DNA of 64,000 nt, from assembly GCA_020284085.1 (NCBI GenBank), contig JACEVL010000148.1, forward strand, positions 35,001-99,000. The letters run 5' to 3'. Under the pieces are notes generated by a model. It was given only the letters and a program-made list of their open reading frames with translations, was not told where the DNA came from and did no database searches. The DNA comes from Aporrectodea caliginosa (lineage: Eukaryota > Annelida > Clitellata > Crassiclitellata > Lumbricidae). Positions 1 to 11,640 of this stretch are shown here, piece after piece. How positions within the stretch are numbered: the first letter of the stretch is position 1; every line of letters starts with the position of its first letter. The position numbers were made by a program, and so were the translations under genes.

Positions 1-479
1 AAACGTCTAACGTCGTCCATCTCTGGTCTTATGGGACGCTCTTCTCGACCGCCAGAGGCCAACTCCTCCTCAGCCAGTGATTTCCTTGAGATGAAACTCT
101 GCCAAGATGGATGACCTTCGTGCTACTACCGCTGATTCACCTCCGCCTTTCATCGCATCGACTGATTCCTTCCTCGATGAATTTCTACCAATCATGGAAA
201 CTGACCTTGTCATCTGCTCGTGTCTGCGAACTTAAAGTCCAGTTACAAGACTTCAAAATTTGTTTGTTTGTTTGAATGTATTAATCTTGCCATGTACAGT
301 GCTGTGCGTTTGCTAGTACTTCTCAATAAAACCCTAAACGTCTATCGTCGTCCATCTTATGGGACGCTCTTCTCCCAGTCTGTTTGGGAAGGAGTTTTTG
401 TATTTTTGTATTTCTGTTCTAGTCTGCTTAGTTTGCTTAGTTTCTCTGTTCTGCTTTGTGCGAAATAAAGTATATATAA
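1..479. other. Non-coding flank with a short direct duplication
   Basis: No gene is recognised. A block of about 45 bases at 1-46 recurs at 336-376 with small differences; both copies contain CGTCGTCCATCT followed by TTATGGGACGCTCTTCTC. The second copy lies just after an AATAAA. It may be part of a LINE whose reverse transcriptase remnant follows, but no protein similarity is readable here. Confidence 0.4.
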
Positions 480-674
480 AGAATATTCTTCCGCTCGAAG
501 ACATGGTCAAATTTGATGTAAACAGGGTTTCAGAGCTCATCACTCGCCTTTGTCTCCTATACGCGGCCGACATTCGTGCCATATATCTAAACATACTCGT
601 CAACTGGTCACCTCTAAGCAGATGACATACAGGCGTCCGTTCATGCCCTCCTCTGTTCAGCTTACTGATCCTCT

Positions 675-676
<2 letters not shown>

Positions 677-726
<50 letters not shown>
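677..726. repeat. (TC)n microsatellite
   Basis: About 25 uninterrupted TC units lie inside the LINE remnant. Confidence 0.95.
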
Positions 727-729
<3 letters not shown>

Positions 730-936
730 TCTGGATGCAGCTCATCTGGTTTGGCACTCGCCAATAGCTTCTTGAGTTTCACTACTCCTTCTTGCTGAGA
801 GATTCCCGTCCTTTACTTTCCAATCAAGTGATCGAGATATTGGTATAGTCATAGACACCACGCTTACCTTTTTTAAAAACGCATTGCTAATCTTACGCTA
901 TCTTCCTACTTGCATCTGTGACGGCTCAGAGCAAGC

Positions 937-2190
937 CATAGACCCTTAAATTAGGATTGTAGGCGTCAACATTTCATTCTCATTTACTTTTTACCTCAGT
1001 CCGATTTGCATGAAGCTTCTATTTGTCTCGACGAGGGCTATATTGAGAAAATATTGATGCTCCTGATAAGTCAAGGTCATTTCAAGAAAATGAATGGCCA
1101 GATCTCAGCCCCTGTCTTTCTTCAGATATAGGGCTGGCCTGGGAAAAGAAAGCTCAAAAGGTCATTTGAGAAGAAAATCAGAGGAAATACTTATACCAGA
1201 CACTCTGCTACTTTAATTCTTTTGCTTGCTAAGCTCATGCCGATAAGGGCGAGACGACAGTACCTAAAGGTTAATCTCTGTCATTTCAAGGTCAGAAGGT
1301 CAAAATCAAAAGAAAATGACCATATCTCAGCCAAAAGTTGTTTTATGTGGGTGATTCTGTGTAATGGTCATTGTTCTTTATTTTGACCTTTGACCTTCAA
1401 ATGACCTTTAAATAACCCAAGGTCATTTCAAGGTCAAAATGTAAAAATAAATGGAGAATTGCCATAACACAGAATCACCCAAATTAAACAATATTCTGTG
1501 TAATGGTCATTGTTCCTTGATGTTGACCTTTGATTTTCAAATGACCTTGGGTTCATTTCAAGGTAAAGAGGTCAAAATCAAGGAACAATGACCATTACAC
1601 AGAATCAATCAAATAAAACAACATTTGGGTTAGATATGGCCATTTTCTTTTGATTTTGACCTTCTGACCTTGAAATGACATTGGATTATTTTAACCTTTA
1701 GGTACTGTCGTCTTGCCCTTATCGGCATGAGCAAATTGGTAAAAAATAATTAAAATGTAACAATATTTGTCTGAGCTACGGCTATTTTCTCTGATTTTCC
1801 TCTCAAATTGACCTGTTTGACCTTAAAATAACCTTAGATCGCCTTACATTTAATAGCCTTGTTTCTTATCCCAGATCGCCCTTATCTAGAAGAGAAAGAC
1901 AAGAAAGAATTAGCTGATTTCAAGAATTATTGGCTGAGATCTGGCCATTTTTCTCTGATTTTTGCTATATTTCATTTTTTCTGACCTTGAAATGACCTTG
2001 ACTTATCCAGAATTTAGCGTCAATATTTTCCTCCAATATAGCTCTCGTCGAGACAAATAGAATAAAAAAGAGTTCATGCAAATCGGACTATTCGTTCATT
2101 TTTTGTGATAAAAAGTGTAAATTGAGAATGGACCCAAGTTCCAAGTCCCGAGCATGAGCGCCTACAGTCCTGTAATTTAAGGGGTCTATG
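937..2190. mobile_element. hAT-like foldback element with 8-bp target duplication
   Basis: The ends are inverted copies: the left begins CATAGACCC and the right ends GGGTCTATG. Similarity between left half and reverse-complemented right half extends over most of the 1.25 kb. For example, the stretch at about 1287-1340 matches the reverse complement of 1632-1680. An 8-bp direct repeat GAGCAAGC flanks it exactly (929-936 and 2191-2198), as expected for hAT superfamily transposases. No transposase frame is present, so it is non-autonomous. The interior is full of AGGTCA/TGACCT hexamers. It interrupts a LINE and is therefore younger than that LINE. Confidence 0.85.
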
Positions 2191-2562
2191 GAGCAAGCCG
2201 ACGCACATCTCCTCCTCCGTGTTTACCTCTGGTTGTTCATACCTTCATTTGATCTGATCCCGAGTTGATTACTGTAACTCCCTCTTGTTGGCCTCTCAAA
2301 AGTCCGTCTCTCCCTCTCTTCAGTCGGTTCTAAACGCTGCGGCCAGATTAATAGCCGACTTCCAAACTTTTGCCTTCATTGGCCCTACCCTATGGAACCA
2401 GCTCCCTCCATTGACACGTTCCTCCTTATTAACTGGTGGTCCAAGTGCCTCCTTTCGTTGTTTTAAGACCACTTTCTTTTGTTTGGGTCTTTCAAACTGG
2501 GAGCGCATCTGACTGGTGAGCACTGCGAGGGGAGCTTAAAAAATATAGATACAACGCAATTC

Positions 2563-2929
2563 CAAAAGCTATCACTAATGTAAAAATCCAGTCATTCAGA
2601 ATGATGTACGGCCAGTGGTATTTTTGGGTAAAAATCCTTGGACTCTATCCTACAGCATAAATTACAGTTTACAGTCAGTTCGTTGCTGCATGGTGCATAA
2701 TTGAACTAAGGTTTCATATAGAGTATTGTATAAGAGCAGAACTTTGCTATGACGAAACATAATGGCCTCTATGCGATTTTAAAAAATATTTGAAATAGTG
2801 CATCAATGGTAGGGGGCAGAAGATATCATTTGAAATTTAAAATATTTGGTGTGTTCCGTTCTCTACCCAAGTTTCAACTCTTGCCCACTATTAGAATTTA
2901 TTTCACCACCCTGGTTCACGCTTTCATGG
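2563..2929. other. Unassigned intergenic stretch
   Basis: AT-rich sequence with no convincing coding potential and no recognised repeat. Confidence 0.4.
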
Positions 2930-3255
2930 TTATAGGATAATAACCCTCGGACAATAACCCCCGGACAATAACCCACGGACAATAACCCCCATACAAAAAC
3001 CCCGGACAGTAACCCCTATACCAGAGCTAAATATTGGACAATTATTAGACAACTGGGCAGAGAGTACACATGAAAGATTTACCATACATCAAAAACTAAT
3101 TATTAGACAATAATTATTAAACAATTGAACACAGAGTAGACATGAAAGACTTACCATATATCAAAAACCAATTATTAGACAATTATTACACAATTGGGCA
3201 CGGAGTAGACATGAAAGACTTACCATACATCAAAAACTAATTATTAGACGACAAT
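2930..3255. repeat. Two adjacent tandem arrays (13-bp and about 70-bp units)
   Basis: From 2935 to 3010 a unit close to GGACAATAACCCC repeats five to six times. From about 3030 to 3255 a unit of about 70 bases repeats three times, each copy containing CATGAAAGA, TTACCATA and CAAAAAC followed by AATTATTAGACAATTATT. Such subterminal tandem repeats are common in Mutator-like elements. The arrays lead directly into a Mutator-like transposase fragment. Confidence 0.7.
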
Positions 3256-3264
3256 ATGCTTATG

Positions 3265-3567
3265 CTATTGGGCTGTGGAAGCTCCGAAGACGAATTACCA
3301 AAAACAAACAATTCGGTTGAAGGCTGGCATAGAAGTTTTCAGTCGAACGGCGGGAATTTTCATCCAACCATTTGGAGGTTCATTGGATTCATTCAAAGAG
3401 TACAAGCATTACAACAAGTTCACTGCAGTCAATTTCTGGCTGGTCACCCATCACAACCTCCAAGGAAGAAGTATGCTGACTCCAATGCACACATTGCACA
3501 GATTCTGACCGTCATTAGCAACTACAATGAGCGCAATGTTCTTGACTATCACAACCTTTCTTTTTAA
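3265..3567 (+). pseudogene. C-terminal fragment of a Mutator-like (MULE) transposase
   Basis: The open frame has about 100 residues. It carries KTNNSVEGWHRSF followed by HPTIWRFI, the pattern of the C-terminal part of MULE transposases often found with FLYWCH zinc fingers, where the consensus is close to R-T-N-N-x-x-E-x-W-H. The frame ends at 3567 just before an AATAAA-rich stretch. The catalytic DDE region and zinc fingers expected upstream are absent; tandem repeats occupy that position instead. It is therefore a truncated relic rather than a functional enzyme. Assignment rests on recalled family motifs. Confidence 0.65.
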
Positions 3568-3655
3568 GTTCAATAAACTAATTAACAATAAACGGCATTT
3601 TCTGTTGCACATTTAATTTCATACTGTGACGTTGCATGGTTCTCTAATATAATGT

Positions 3656-3762
3656 CTGTATTGAATACGCGCACGCAATGAACACGAGAACTGTAAATAT
3701 GTAAGATGTTATAATATATATTCACCGCAGTCGTGTGCATTGTTTGCATGCATTCAATACAG
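3656..3762. repeat. Imperfect inverted repeat
   Basis: CTGTATTGAAT at 3656 is matched by ATTCAATACAG ending at 3762. Inside these, GCACGCAATGAACACGA pairs imperfectly with TCGTGTGCATTGTTTGC. It could be the right terminus of the preceding Mutator-like relic or an independent palindrome. Confidence 0.6.
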
Positions 3763-3767
3763 TTATG

Positions 3768-4610
3768 CCTTCAATAAGCGGTCCATAAAAAAAATGAAGG
3801 ACTGCTATGCATCTTGCATGCAGCACGCGTTTAGTAACCTTGATTAGTCCTGGATATCAGCCAAGTCGTCCTAATATGAAAGACGGATTCTGCAGAAGTT
3901 TATTGACTGGGAAATCATGGGATCAATTTTACGGTTGAGTTTCCAACAATAAAGACTTATGCGAAACAACTGCGCACCAAATGATGCGTGTTACGTGGAT
4001 ACAGCTCTGTATATGGAGAACCTCAGTCGCCTGCAAAGCACGAATGAATAGAGCCTGCCACAGGAACACATGGCAATAGAATTGGCGCGCTTTATAGACA
4101 TAGATATTGATAAATGATCAGTTGAATGGCGATTAATGATATAGATCAACACACAATAAAGATGATAGAGAGACAGGGAACAAGGGTCAGGGAGGAATGG
4201 ATTGAGGGAGAGAGGCAGGGAGGGAAAGAGCGAGGCAGGGATGAAGGAAGAAACAGATGAAAGAAGGAGAAAAAGATAGGGAGGGAGGTAGGTAGGTAGG
4301 TTTTGGAATCTGTATAAAAATTTCTAATGTGATTTTTGCAGACGATCTATCCAGGGCCTTTTGGTCGTTGTATGAAGGTCAACTCTTATCTGACTGTAGA
4401 TTTATAGACAAGGCCTTAAGATGTCGTATGTTTAAAAATGAAATTTATTACGTTAATCAGCGCTTCTCTTAGGCGGACTGTCGGCGGTTCTAAGTAACGC
4501 CAGACATTGATTAACTAAGACCTTTTGGCAAGGTTAGAAAGCTTGTCAAGGTTCCCTTTGCCAGCATGCCTGTGAACATTGGGGGTGACCAATATGTGTC
4601 CTATAAGGTT
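3768..4610. other. Intergenic stretch without recognised gene
   Basis: No coding region or known repeat was identified beyond a purine-rich stretch (GAGGGAGAGAGGCAGGG type) at about 4180-4300. Confidence 0.4.
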
Positions 4611-4612
4611 CC

Positions 4613-4885
4613 ATATTCATTCATTCATTCATTTATTCATTCATTCAGAGCATTTATATAGCGCCTCTTCAAGAAGCTACTCAGAAGCGCTTCCGGCACA
4701 GTCACGACTAAAGAAACAAGACTTGAGGGACTTGTAGAACCCTCGGTTGGCTCACAAGTAAAGAGCGGAGCTCAAGCGGGAGGTCATTCCAGGTGGAAGG
4801 TCCCACAACCGAAAAAGCACGGCGCTCCTTAATAGCCAAGCGTGCCCTTGGAACTAGGAGCTCACCCCTCGTCGTAGAACGAAGT
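4613..4885 (-). mobile_element. LINE 3' end, (ATTC)n-tail family
   Basis: An (ATTC)n tract at 4618-4648 is followed by ATTTATATAGCGCCTCTTCAAG, nearly identical to the 3' end of the larger LINE at 50139-51600. Reading the minus strand, this is the 3' untranslated end and a decayed C-terminus of the same family. Confidence 0.7.
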
Positions 4886-5115
4886 TGTATTGTATATTGT
4901 ATTGTATCTATTGTATTGTATCTATCAATTTATATAGCGCCTCTCGCAGTGCACACCAATCAGAGGCGCTCCCAGTGCGAAAGACCCAGAGAAAAGAAAG
5001 AAGTCTTGAGACAACGAAAAGAGGCACTTGGCCCACCAGTTAATAAACAGGAACGAGTCAAAGGAGGAAGCTGGTTCCATAGAGCAGGGCCAATGAAGGC
5101 AAAGGCTCGCGTTAT
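4886..5115 (-). mobile_element. LINE C-terminal fragment, (TTGTA)n-tail family
   Basis: Minus-strand translation gives [33 protein letters not shown] and LGLSHWERL, nearly matching the copies at 2340-2512 and 36714-37200. The 3' side ends in ATACAATA-type repeats (seen on + as TTGTATTGTATC). It is 5'-truncated. Confidence 0.8.
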
Positions 5116-5330
5116 GGTAATAATTAATTATGTGACTCCTATCTCAGGCTATCTGGTCCCCATGGCATGTATGAAATTATGAATGCTGGCAGAGTCTTGA
5201 TGTATCTCGCATTTATAAAGTCCGCGCAATTGGCACTATAATAGATATTAACTTATATTCATAGGCACATGACAATGCATATCATAGGCATAAAGTGCAC
5301 GTGTATTATCGATGCACTTTTGTCAAGCGC

Positions 5331-5354
5331 TGCTGCTGCTGCTGCTGCTGCTGC
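5331..5354. repeat. (GCT)n microsatellite
   Basis: Eight trinucleotide units; the surrounding sequence has no gene. Confidence 0.9.
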
Positions 5355-5689
5355 AGTGAATGATGGGAGAGGCAGAGAATATGCCTCTGTGGCCGGGGTA
5401 TCGTCTTCTTATCTTTGTAGAAGATAAGACGCTGTTATTCCTCCTACCTTTTCCCCTTCCTTCAACCGTTCCTCTTAACTTCAACGGAAGGCCATCTCAG
5501 TGCGTAGAGACGTAACAATCGGACTGATATAGGCCTACAGTATATGCGCGAATCTGGTGATTAGAAAACAGAGCTAACCGTATTGCTTACATATGGACAA
5601 GACCTATATATATACGTACATATGCACCATGAAGGAGAAAGATATAGATTGGCTTTCATTATATATAAATATATATTTCTATTTATATA

Positions 5690-5750
5690 CAATGCCCTTG
5701 TAACGGCATGGCTGTGTTACGGCGCCATATAGATTGTCGTCATTATTAAA
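5690..5750 (+). mobile_element. LINE 3' terminus fragment
   Basis: GCCCTTGTAACGGCATGGCT, then GTGTTACGGCGCCATATA and a TTATTAAA tail. It matches the terminus at 6285-6360 almost base for base. Confidence 0.6.
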
Positions 5751-6184
5751 GCGCGTTGATACAGAAGAATCTGTGGCATTGCACTCATTTACAGACGCGT
5801 AGGCTACTCGTTTCAATTTAGGTGAATGGTTAAAAATATCATAGATGGAACATGCACACTATAGCAAACTCCTTTTTATTCTAACTGCAAGTGACTTGCA
5901 TCTTTATGAGGGCCATAGCGAGATTCCGATTGTAACATAAAAGTATAAAGCAATTGGTCAATTAGGAATATACTTACTTACTTACTTAAGTTGCTTCACC
6001 TCAGAGCAGTTCACGTTGAAACTATATTTACTCCATGCTTTCCCTTTCTGCACTTAGGTTCTCTGGCTCCTCCCAAACAACACTCTCAGAGCCAGGCCAT
6101 AAAATGGACAACTGAAGCATAACAGCAACACGGTCTATAGTCAGGTTTATGCGGCTGCGTCTGTAATACAACGAATGCGGCTTC

Positions 6185-6361
6185 GGTTCTGCTGAGCGGA
6201 CTCCGCGTAACGAGTCTGAGATATAAAGGATTCAAATCCGGACTCAAGACTTATTTGTTTGCTAAAGCCTACCCTGCTGTGAGGCGCCCTTGTAACGGCA
6301 TGGCTGTGTTACGACGCCATATAAATTGTCACTGTTATTATTATCATTATTATTATTAAAG
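6185..6361 (+). mobile_element. LINE C-terminus and 3' end with (TTA)n tail
   Basis: The stretch reads FKSGLKTYLFAKAYPAV, a typical CR1/L2-type C-terminus (x-F-K-x-x-L-K-T-x-L-F). GCGCCCTTGTAACGGCATGG and a (TTA)n tail follow. Confidence 0.65.
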
Positions 6362-7190
6362 AGGTGTTATAAGTCTCTGTGACCAAGTAGTCGAATTGGT
6401 TCCGGCGTAAGCGGCTAGGAAAACGGGAAATCCTGCGATGTTCTGGTCCTCTGACCAGAACCTTGGCGATTCGTCTACTTCCGGCTGAAGGGCCGAAGAA
6501 GAAAATGCCCTAGGTGTTACTATGGTAGCCGACACTAGTCTTGAACCTTATTATAAAGAAGCGTAAATCTGCCAAAAGGCGATCAACCTGCCCAATTACT
6601 AACGAATACCCCGTCTTGTAGAGGTCTGATTGCGCGAGGGGTCTTGGAGTGTGACGCATTCCACCATCAACCAGTGAAACACGTGTGGTGAGCGCAGCCA
6701 TGTGCTTGGAACGCTCCATTTAGTTGTCATTACTCTCCATTCTCATCGCAGCACGGATCGGAACAATATCCGAACATAATGTCAACTACTGACCCTGAAC
6801 GATGACCCAATAATTGGTTCATCTCACAAGCCTGGGGCGACACAATCGAGTTGACGTCAGAGATTGTTTTCATCTGGCGAACTTGTCATACGTTAAATGA
6901 AAAAAAATTTAGAAGTTTTATTGTTTTTATTTACAAGGCTATCAGAGCAAGAGATTAATGGACCATAAACTTCCATCAGCAATCCTAAAGTCCTTTTCCT
7001 TAGTAAAGGAATTTCTTTTAAAAATGTTTGGCGAAGGAACTGGAAACTTGGGTTTTGATTTGCGTCATATACTGTATATAGAATATTATAAACCTGTCAA
7101 CAGATTTGGTGGCGTTTGTTCTCTTTGAACTGTAAGTGCAAGATGTACTTGTGTTAAGTCACTGAGTTTGTTCAGCGCCCTTGTAGAAGC
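6362..7190. other. Intergenic stretch without recognised gene
   Basis: No convincing coding exon or repeat was seen. A short mixed (TCA)n/(GCA)n tract follows at 7192-7230. Confidence 0.4.
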
Positions 7191-7191
7191 A

Positions 7192-7196
7192 TTCAT

Positions 7197-7228
<32 letters not shown>

Positions 7229-7230
7229 TC
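7192..7230. repeat. (TCA)n-(GCA)n compound microsatellite
   Basis: TCATCATCATCA is followed directly by CAGCAGCAG-type units. Confidence 0.85.
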
Positions 7231-7949
7231 ATGCGTGCTTGTGATGTATTTTGGTGCAATTAACGGATTCAACTCTGCTATCTGTTGATTGTCGTTGTCA
7301 TAATACGCTCTGTAGGCCTACTATTGGAATAGGCGAAGTCAAATATTTTTATTCTTTTTTTGCTAAGTTAGGCTTCGCTTCCTATAGTACTACGCAAACG
7401 GGTTTAGGTTGAGAGTGTACTTGGCGACGACTGGCTGCTGCTGTTATCTGCAGAGTAGGTCTATTAGTCAAGACTACCTCGTCTGCTATGTAACGTCGTT
7501 TGTGTTGAGGGCGGAAAGTGGTGCTCTGCTCTTCATATAAACCAGCCAATCCACTTTCAGCTCAAGATGCTTTCAATTCTGAACACGATTTCCCATTAAA
7601 ATATTTTATGTAAAATCTGGAAATCTGTCGTATGATGTTAGAGTTTCGATCTGTCGAAGGAATTATTCCGTGCCTCAGTTTAATATTTCTGTATGACATT
7701 GTGCGCGTTATAAATTATAGGGTAAACTGTCAGTTTGGCCGCCATAAGTGCGTTTGATTTTATGTTTGTTCAGATTTGTGCATGTAAGTTTTGTTTCTGC
7801 CTTCGGGCGTAATAAAGTACGGATAAGAACCATGTGCAGATGTTCAAAGCATGAAGGGAAAACGGGTCCGCTGCTGACCGATGTTCCTTGGGCTGCTGGT
7901 AAATGTACCGGTACCTCACTTATATACATAGGTTTCTTACACTTAAATA

Positions 7950-8040
7950 CATAAATACATACATACATGCATACATACATACATACTTACATACTTACTT
8001 TCATACATACATACATGTACATGCATACATACAAACATAT
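7950..8040. repeat. (CATA)n microsatellite
   Basis: CATA tetranucleotides with scattered CTTA and CATG variants. Open frames across it in both directions are artefacts of the repeat. Confidence 0.9.
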
Positions 8041-8764
8041 GATCTAGGACGCTGCATTGGTCCAAACTTGTGCCGTTTCCTACTTGTCACATGTCATGCA
8101 GTCTATTATGATATCTGCAGATTCTAAAGCTGACCAGGCGACAGTTCATAAGTCTGCGGAAAATACTTTGCTGTCTGCAACCAAAATGTTAGTTCCCATT
8201 ATCTTTGAAACCCTTTGTCCTGTAAATGCTGAGGGTGCAGAATTTCTCTCCAAGTTGGAGCGTCGCATTTAAGCTGACTCTGAAGAAGGCTATACGCGAA
8301 ACTCATGACTCCCATTTCCACGTCTCTCCATCTACATGTATGTCCAGCGCCACAATGACAAACGAATTCAGAGGCACATTTTCTGAAAGTCTGTGAAAAC
8401 TGAAACGAGGCCTGATTTCTCATAGATCAATTAATTCTATTCCAAGTAGTAGTAATTATAATTAGTGTGCAGCATGGGAAGAGACTCAACCGAATGGAAG
8501 TCTTCCTTAGATGGAAGAGTATACGGAACATTATTCCACCCAATGAAAGAGTTTTCCATTTGATGGAAGATTTTTATTCGATGGACGAGCAATATGTGAG
8601 ATGGACCACTGGACACTTTGCTGGAATAAAGGGCTCTCCAGTCTGACATTTATTACGAGACTCTTCTATTACCGCATGATTGTGAATACGACATTCGTCA
8701 GCATTAGCTGAATAATATTATAGTGAATGGCTTAAATTGCTGAATTTCACATGCATACCTAACG
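8041..8764. other. Spacer between two CATA arrays
   Basis: No gene recognised. At 8490-8610 several imperfect copies of GATGGAAGA and its complement occur (TGGAAGTCTTCC, TCCATTTGATGGAAGA), giving local hairpin potential. Confidence 0.35.
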
Positions 8765-8859
8765 CTACACATACATATATACAATGCATACATACACGCA
8801 TGCATACCTACAATGCATACATACAGACTTATGAATACATACATACACTACATACATAC

Positions 8860-8890
<31 letters not shown>

Positions 8891-9175
8891 CATACATACA
8901 TACATACATACATACCTATGTATACATACCTGCAATGCATACATACATGCATACATAATACAGACAATTACATGCATAAATACTGACATGCACTTACATA
9001 CATATGCACGTACAATGCATACATACATACATACATACATACATGATTATTTACATACATACATACAATGCATACATAGATACATACTTGCATACTTACT
9101 TACATTACATATATACATACAAGCATAAACAGACGCCTACATGCAACGTAAATACATGCATACACACGCATATAT
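8765..9175. repeat. Long imperfect (CATA)n array
   Basis: CATA/CATG-rich tract of about 400 bp, with clean runs at 8862-8912 and 9015-9042. It is clearly related in sequence to the array at 7950-8040. Confidence 0.9.
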
Positions 9176-9819
9176 GTTTAGTCTGCAGGTCGAAGAAGAA
9201 GGATAATAGGAAGAGGGTGAAGACATTTAGGACAGAGACGCTGTTGGTCGTTCTGAAGTGGAGGAGAAGCGTTCATGGAAAGTGCCATCAAGAGTCGTCG
9301 CTACTTCCATTTGCAACTTCCGACTCCCGTTCAGTCGAGTGTTATTGCCTCCTTTCGAGCTGAGAAAGACAGAGACAGACATACAGACAAATAAACAGAC
9401 AGACACAGACATACCAACATCTTCTTTTATCAACTTAACCTTCATTCACTCAGAACATTGCTACGCGTATGCGCCGCTCGTGACTGTTATAGCTATCTGA
9501 ACGTAATTTCTTGAAGATTTCTGTTTCTGCTGAATTGTAAAACCACTTATGTTAGCGTAGGAAGGCTTTTGTGAGGTAAATGATCTATATTAAGTGTCCA
9601 GATACATGCCAACGTCCGCTATGTACGTTTGTTTTTAGTGCAGTGGGTCGTTAAAGTTACTTTTCGGCTTTTAATATCTCTCGCTGAAAGGAAGTTTTCT
9701 CGCCTTTTTTCCACAATCATGGCCTTTTGACATAGCCATCTCTCCCTCTTGATGATTTTGCAAACTATCGCTCCATTTCTATACTTTAATTTTATTATAA
9801 AAAAATTTCTAATCGTCTG
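9176..9819. other. Intergenic stretch without recognised gene
   Basis: A short ACAGACAGA-rich stretch at 9368-9412 is the only repeat seen. No coding evidence. Confidence 0.4.
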
Positions 9820-10401
9820 AGTTATCAACTCTCGTCCAAATGACGTGTACCTTTTCAAATCTGCCTACAGCGCTGTAACTGCTCAGCTTAGTCAAAGGGA
9901 AAGCGACTGTCCTCATTCTGCTTGACATTTCTGTGTACCGTTGATCATGACATGACACTTCACCGCCTCCAACACTGGTTTGCCCCATCTGGTCCTGCTT
10001 TCGATTGGCTCGCATCTGACCTTCACTCTCATACTCAATGAATGTGTATCAGTCATTCGATTTCTGCTCCCAGCGCCGCCCACTGTCTTAAGCTGCGGTG
10101 TTCACAAGGTTCTGTAGTTTAACCCGCTCATACTTGTGATATTCAGAACTCCACTTCGTTCGGTTCGCTGATTACTGATAGATCTCTGAATTACCATTTG
10201 TATATTGCTGGTGTATACCCAACTATTTCTATGTGACAGTTCCACATGTGCTCTCTAACTAATTGCTTCAATTTTCGGTGATATCCAGTCCTGAATGGAT
10301 AGTAAGAAACTTCTGCCGAATCCTTCAAAGGCCGAATTCCTTCTCTGAGGCACAAGTCATCAACTCCACAAAATAAATTTCTTGATTCGCATCAGTTTAG
10401 T

Positions 10402-10548
10402 TGGAGGAATTCTTTTGCTCGTTGATCGCTCTGAATGTACTCGCAGTTTGGGGACAATTATCAAGTCAACCACATCATTTTTCTGACAATGCTCAGACAA
10501 TATGCAAATCAGTCCACTTTTGCAAATAGGGTTTTTGTTATCCGAAGA
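10402..10548 (+). repeat. Direct duplication inside LINE, copy 1
   Basis: It shares long identical blocks with 10837-10990, such as GCTCGTTGATCGCTCTGAAT, GTACTCGCAGTTTGG and AATCAGTCCACTTTT. Unrelated AT-rich sequence separates the copies. Confidence 0.85.
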
Positions 10549-10836
10549 TTGCCTCAAACTTCGGATCATAAAACTCATAAATGGCATAATACGGTTTTCA
10601 ATCGGATGCTATAAATGAAATTAACTAGAACAGTAGAACTCATAGAATGTCATAAAAGGAAGTTAACAAAGTCCATACAACAATTGCCAAGAGAGTTGAA
10701 GAGTGGCATTTATAACTTTTAAAATTGTAAAAAACCAAAAAACCAAAATTTAAAATTTTCGTTTTTTGTTTTGTTTTTAAATAAAAAAAACCTAAAACAA
10801 AACACCAAGCCTTTAACAGCCCTGATCAGTTTATTT

Positions 10837-10990
10837 TGAGGAATTCTTTGCTCGTTGATCGCTCTGAATGTACTCGCAGTTTGGCGACGATCATCGATTC
10901 AAATCATTCAACCACATAATTTTTCTGACAATGCTCGGACAATATTCAAATCAGTCCACTTTTACAAATGAGATTTTCGTATAATCCGAT
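10837..10990 (+). repeat. Direct duplication inside LINE, copy 2
   Basis: Second copy of the 10402-10548 segment, with small substitutions and about 10 additional bases around GATCATCGATTCAAATCATT. Confidence 0.85.
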
Positions 10991-11539
10991 CTTAGATGCC
11001 TCAAAATGCCTTAGTTTCACTATCGAATACCACATATTGCATCCATCTTACATTCACTGCACTGGCTGCCAGTTGAGCAAAGAACCCAGTTTCAATTTGT
11101 CTCATTGTTCACATGTGGCATTGCAGTTTCAGCCGTCTTATCTCTACTTCCTGCTCATCCCTTATACAAGCATACATTGCACACGATCCATGGATACTTT
11201 AACTCTTGCACAAGAACGGTATTGTGATCATCGGTCTACTCGGTATACCTGGTCCGAAGCTCCGGAATTCTATGCCCCGCTCTATGCATTCTGCCAGTTC
11301 TCTGCTGTATTTCAGGTCTAAACTTAAGACTCAGCTCTTTCAACTCGCCTCTTTGAACTCATCTCTTTCAACTCGTTTACCCACCGTAGCCTGATCAATG
11401 ATCATCTCTGATGCTCTGGTTTCCTGACCAATTGGATTTCGACAGAGCTTCTACAACGGATTACGATTAGACCGGATTAGTGACTATAAGAGTTGACTTT
11501 TAGTGACCATGTTTTGTGATAAGGCGCTATTGGCAGTCA

Positions 11540-11626
11540 TTAGATTAGATTAGATTAGATTAGATTAGATTAGATTAGATTAGATTAGATTAGATTAGAT
11601 TAGATTAGATTAGATTAGATTAGATT
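11540..11626. repeat. (TTAGA)n tail
   Basis: About 17 perfect pentamer units directly follow the LINE 3' end. Confidence 0.95.
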
Positions 11627-11640
11627 GAAACCAAAGTTGG

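Larger units (their letters stand above)
480..2562 (+). mobile_element. Decayed CR1/L2-like LINE, split by a hAT-like insertion
   Basis: Fragments of a non-LTR reverse transcriptase are readable in shifting frames. An ADDIQAS motif (the YADD box region) lies at about 620-640. An IWFGTR-like stretch follows the (TC)n tract. After the 937-2190 insertion the C-terminal part resumes with DYCNSLLLA, NAAARLIA and LWNQLPP (about 2262-2510). The C-terminus closely resembles the minus-strand LINE ends at 4.9-5.1 kb and 36.7-37.2 kb. Frames are broken by stops and by a microsatellite, so this is a dead copy. The endonuclease region is not recognisable. Confidence 0.75.
9820..11640 (+). mobile_element. 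Degenerate CR1/L2-like LINE ending in (TTAGA)n
   Basis: Three-frame reading recovers reverse transcriptase traces. TVDHDMTLHRLQHWF and FDWLAS (about 9940-10015) correspond to motif A and the following helix. LPNPSKAEFLL lies near 10315-10345, and LHWLPVEQRTQFQFVSLFT (about 11055-11115) is part of the C-terminal region. The 3' end GGCGCTATTGGCAG is followed by an uninterrupted (TTAGA)n tail. Many stops and frameshifts show it is dead. A 145-bp internal segment is duplicated (10402-10548 and 10837-10990). Confidence 0.75.

Noticed and set aside
8737..9040. Frames rich in Tyr, Ile, His and Thr or in Met, Tyr, Val and Cys
   Set aside because: Direct translation of the CATA microsatellite on both strands.
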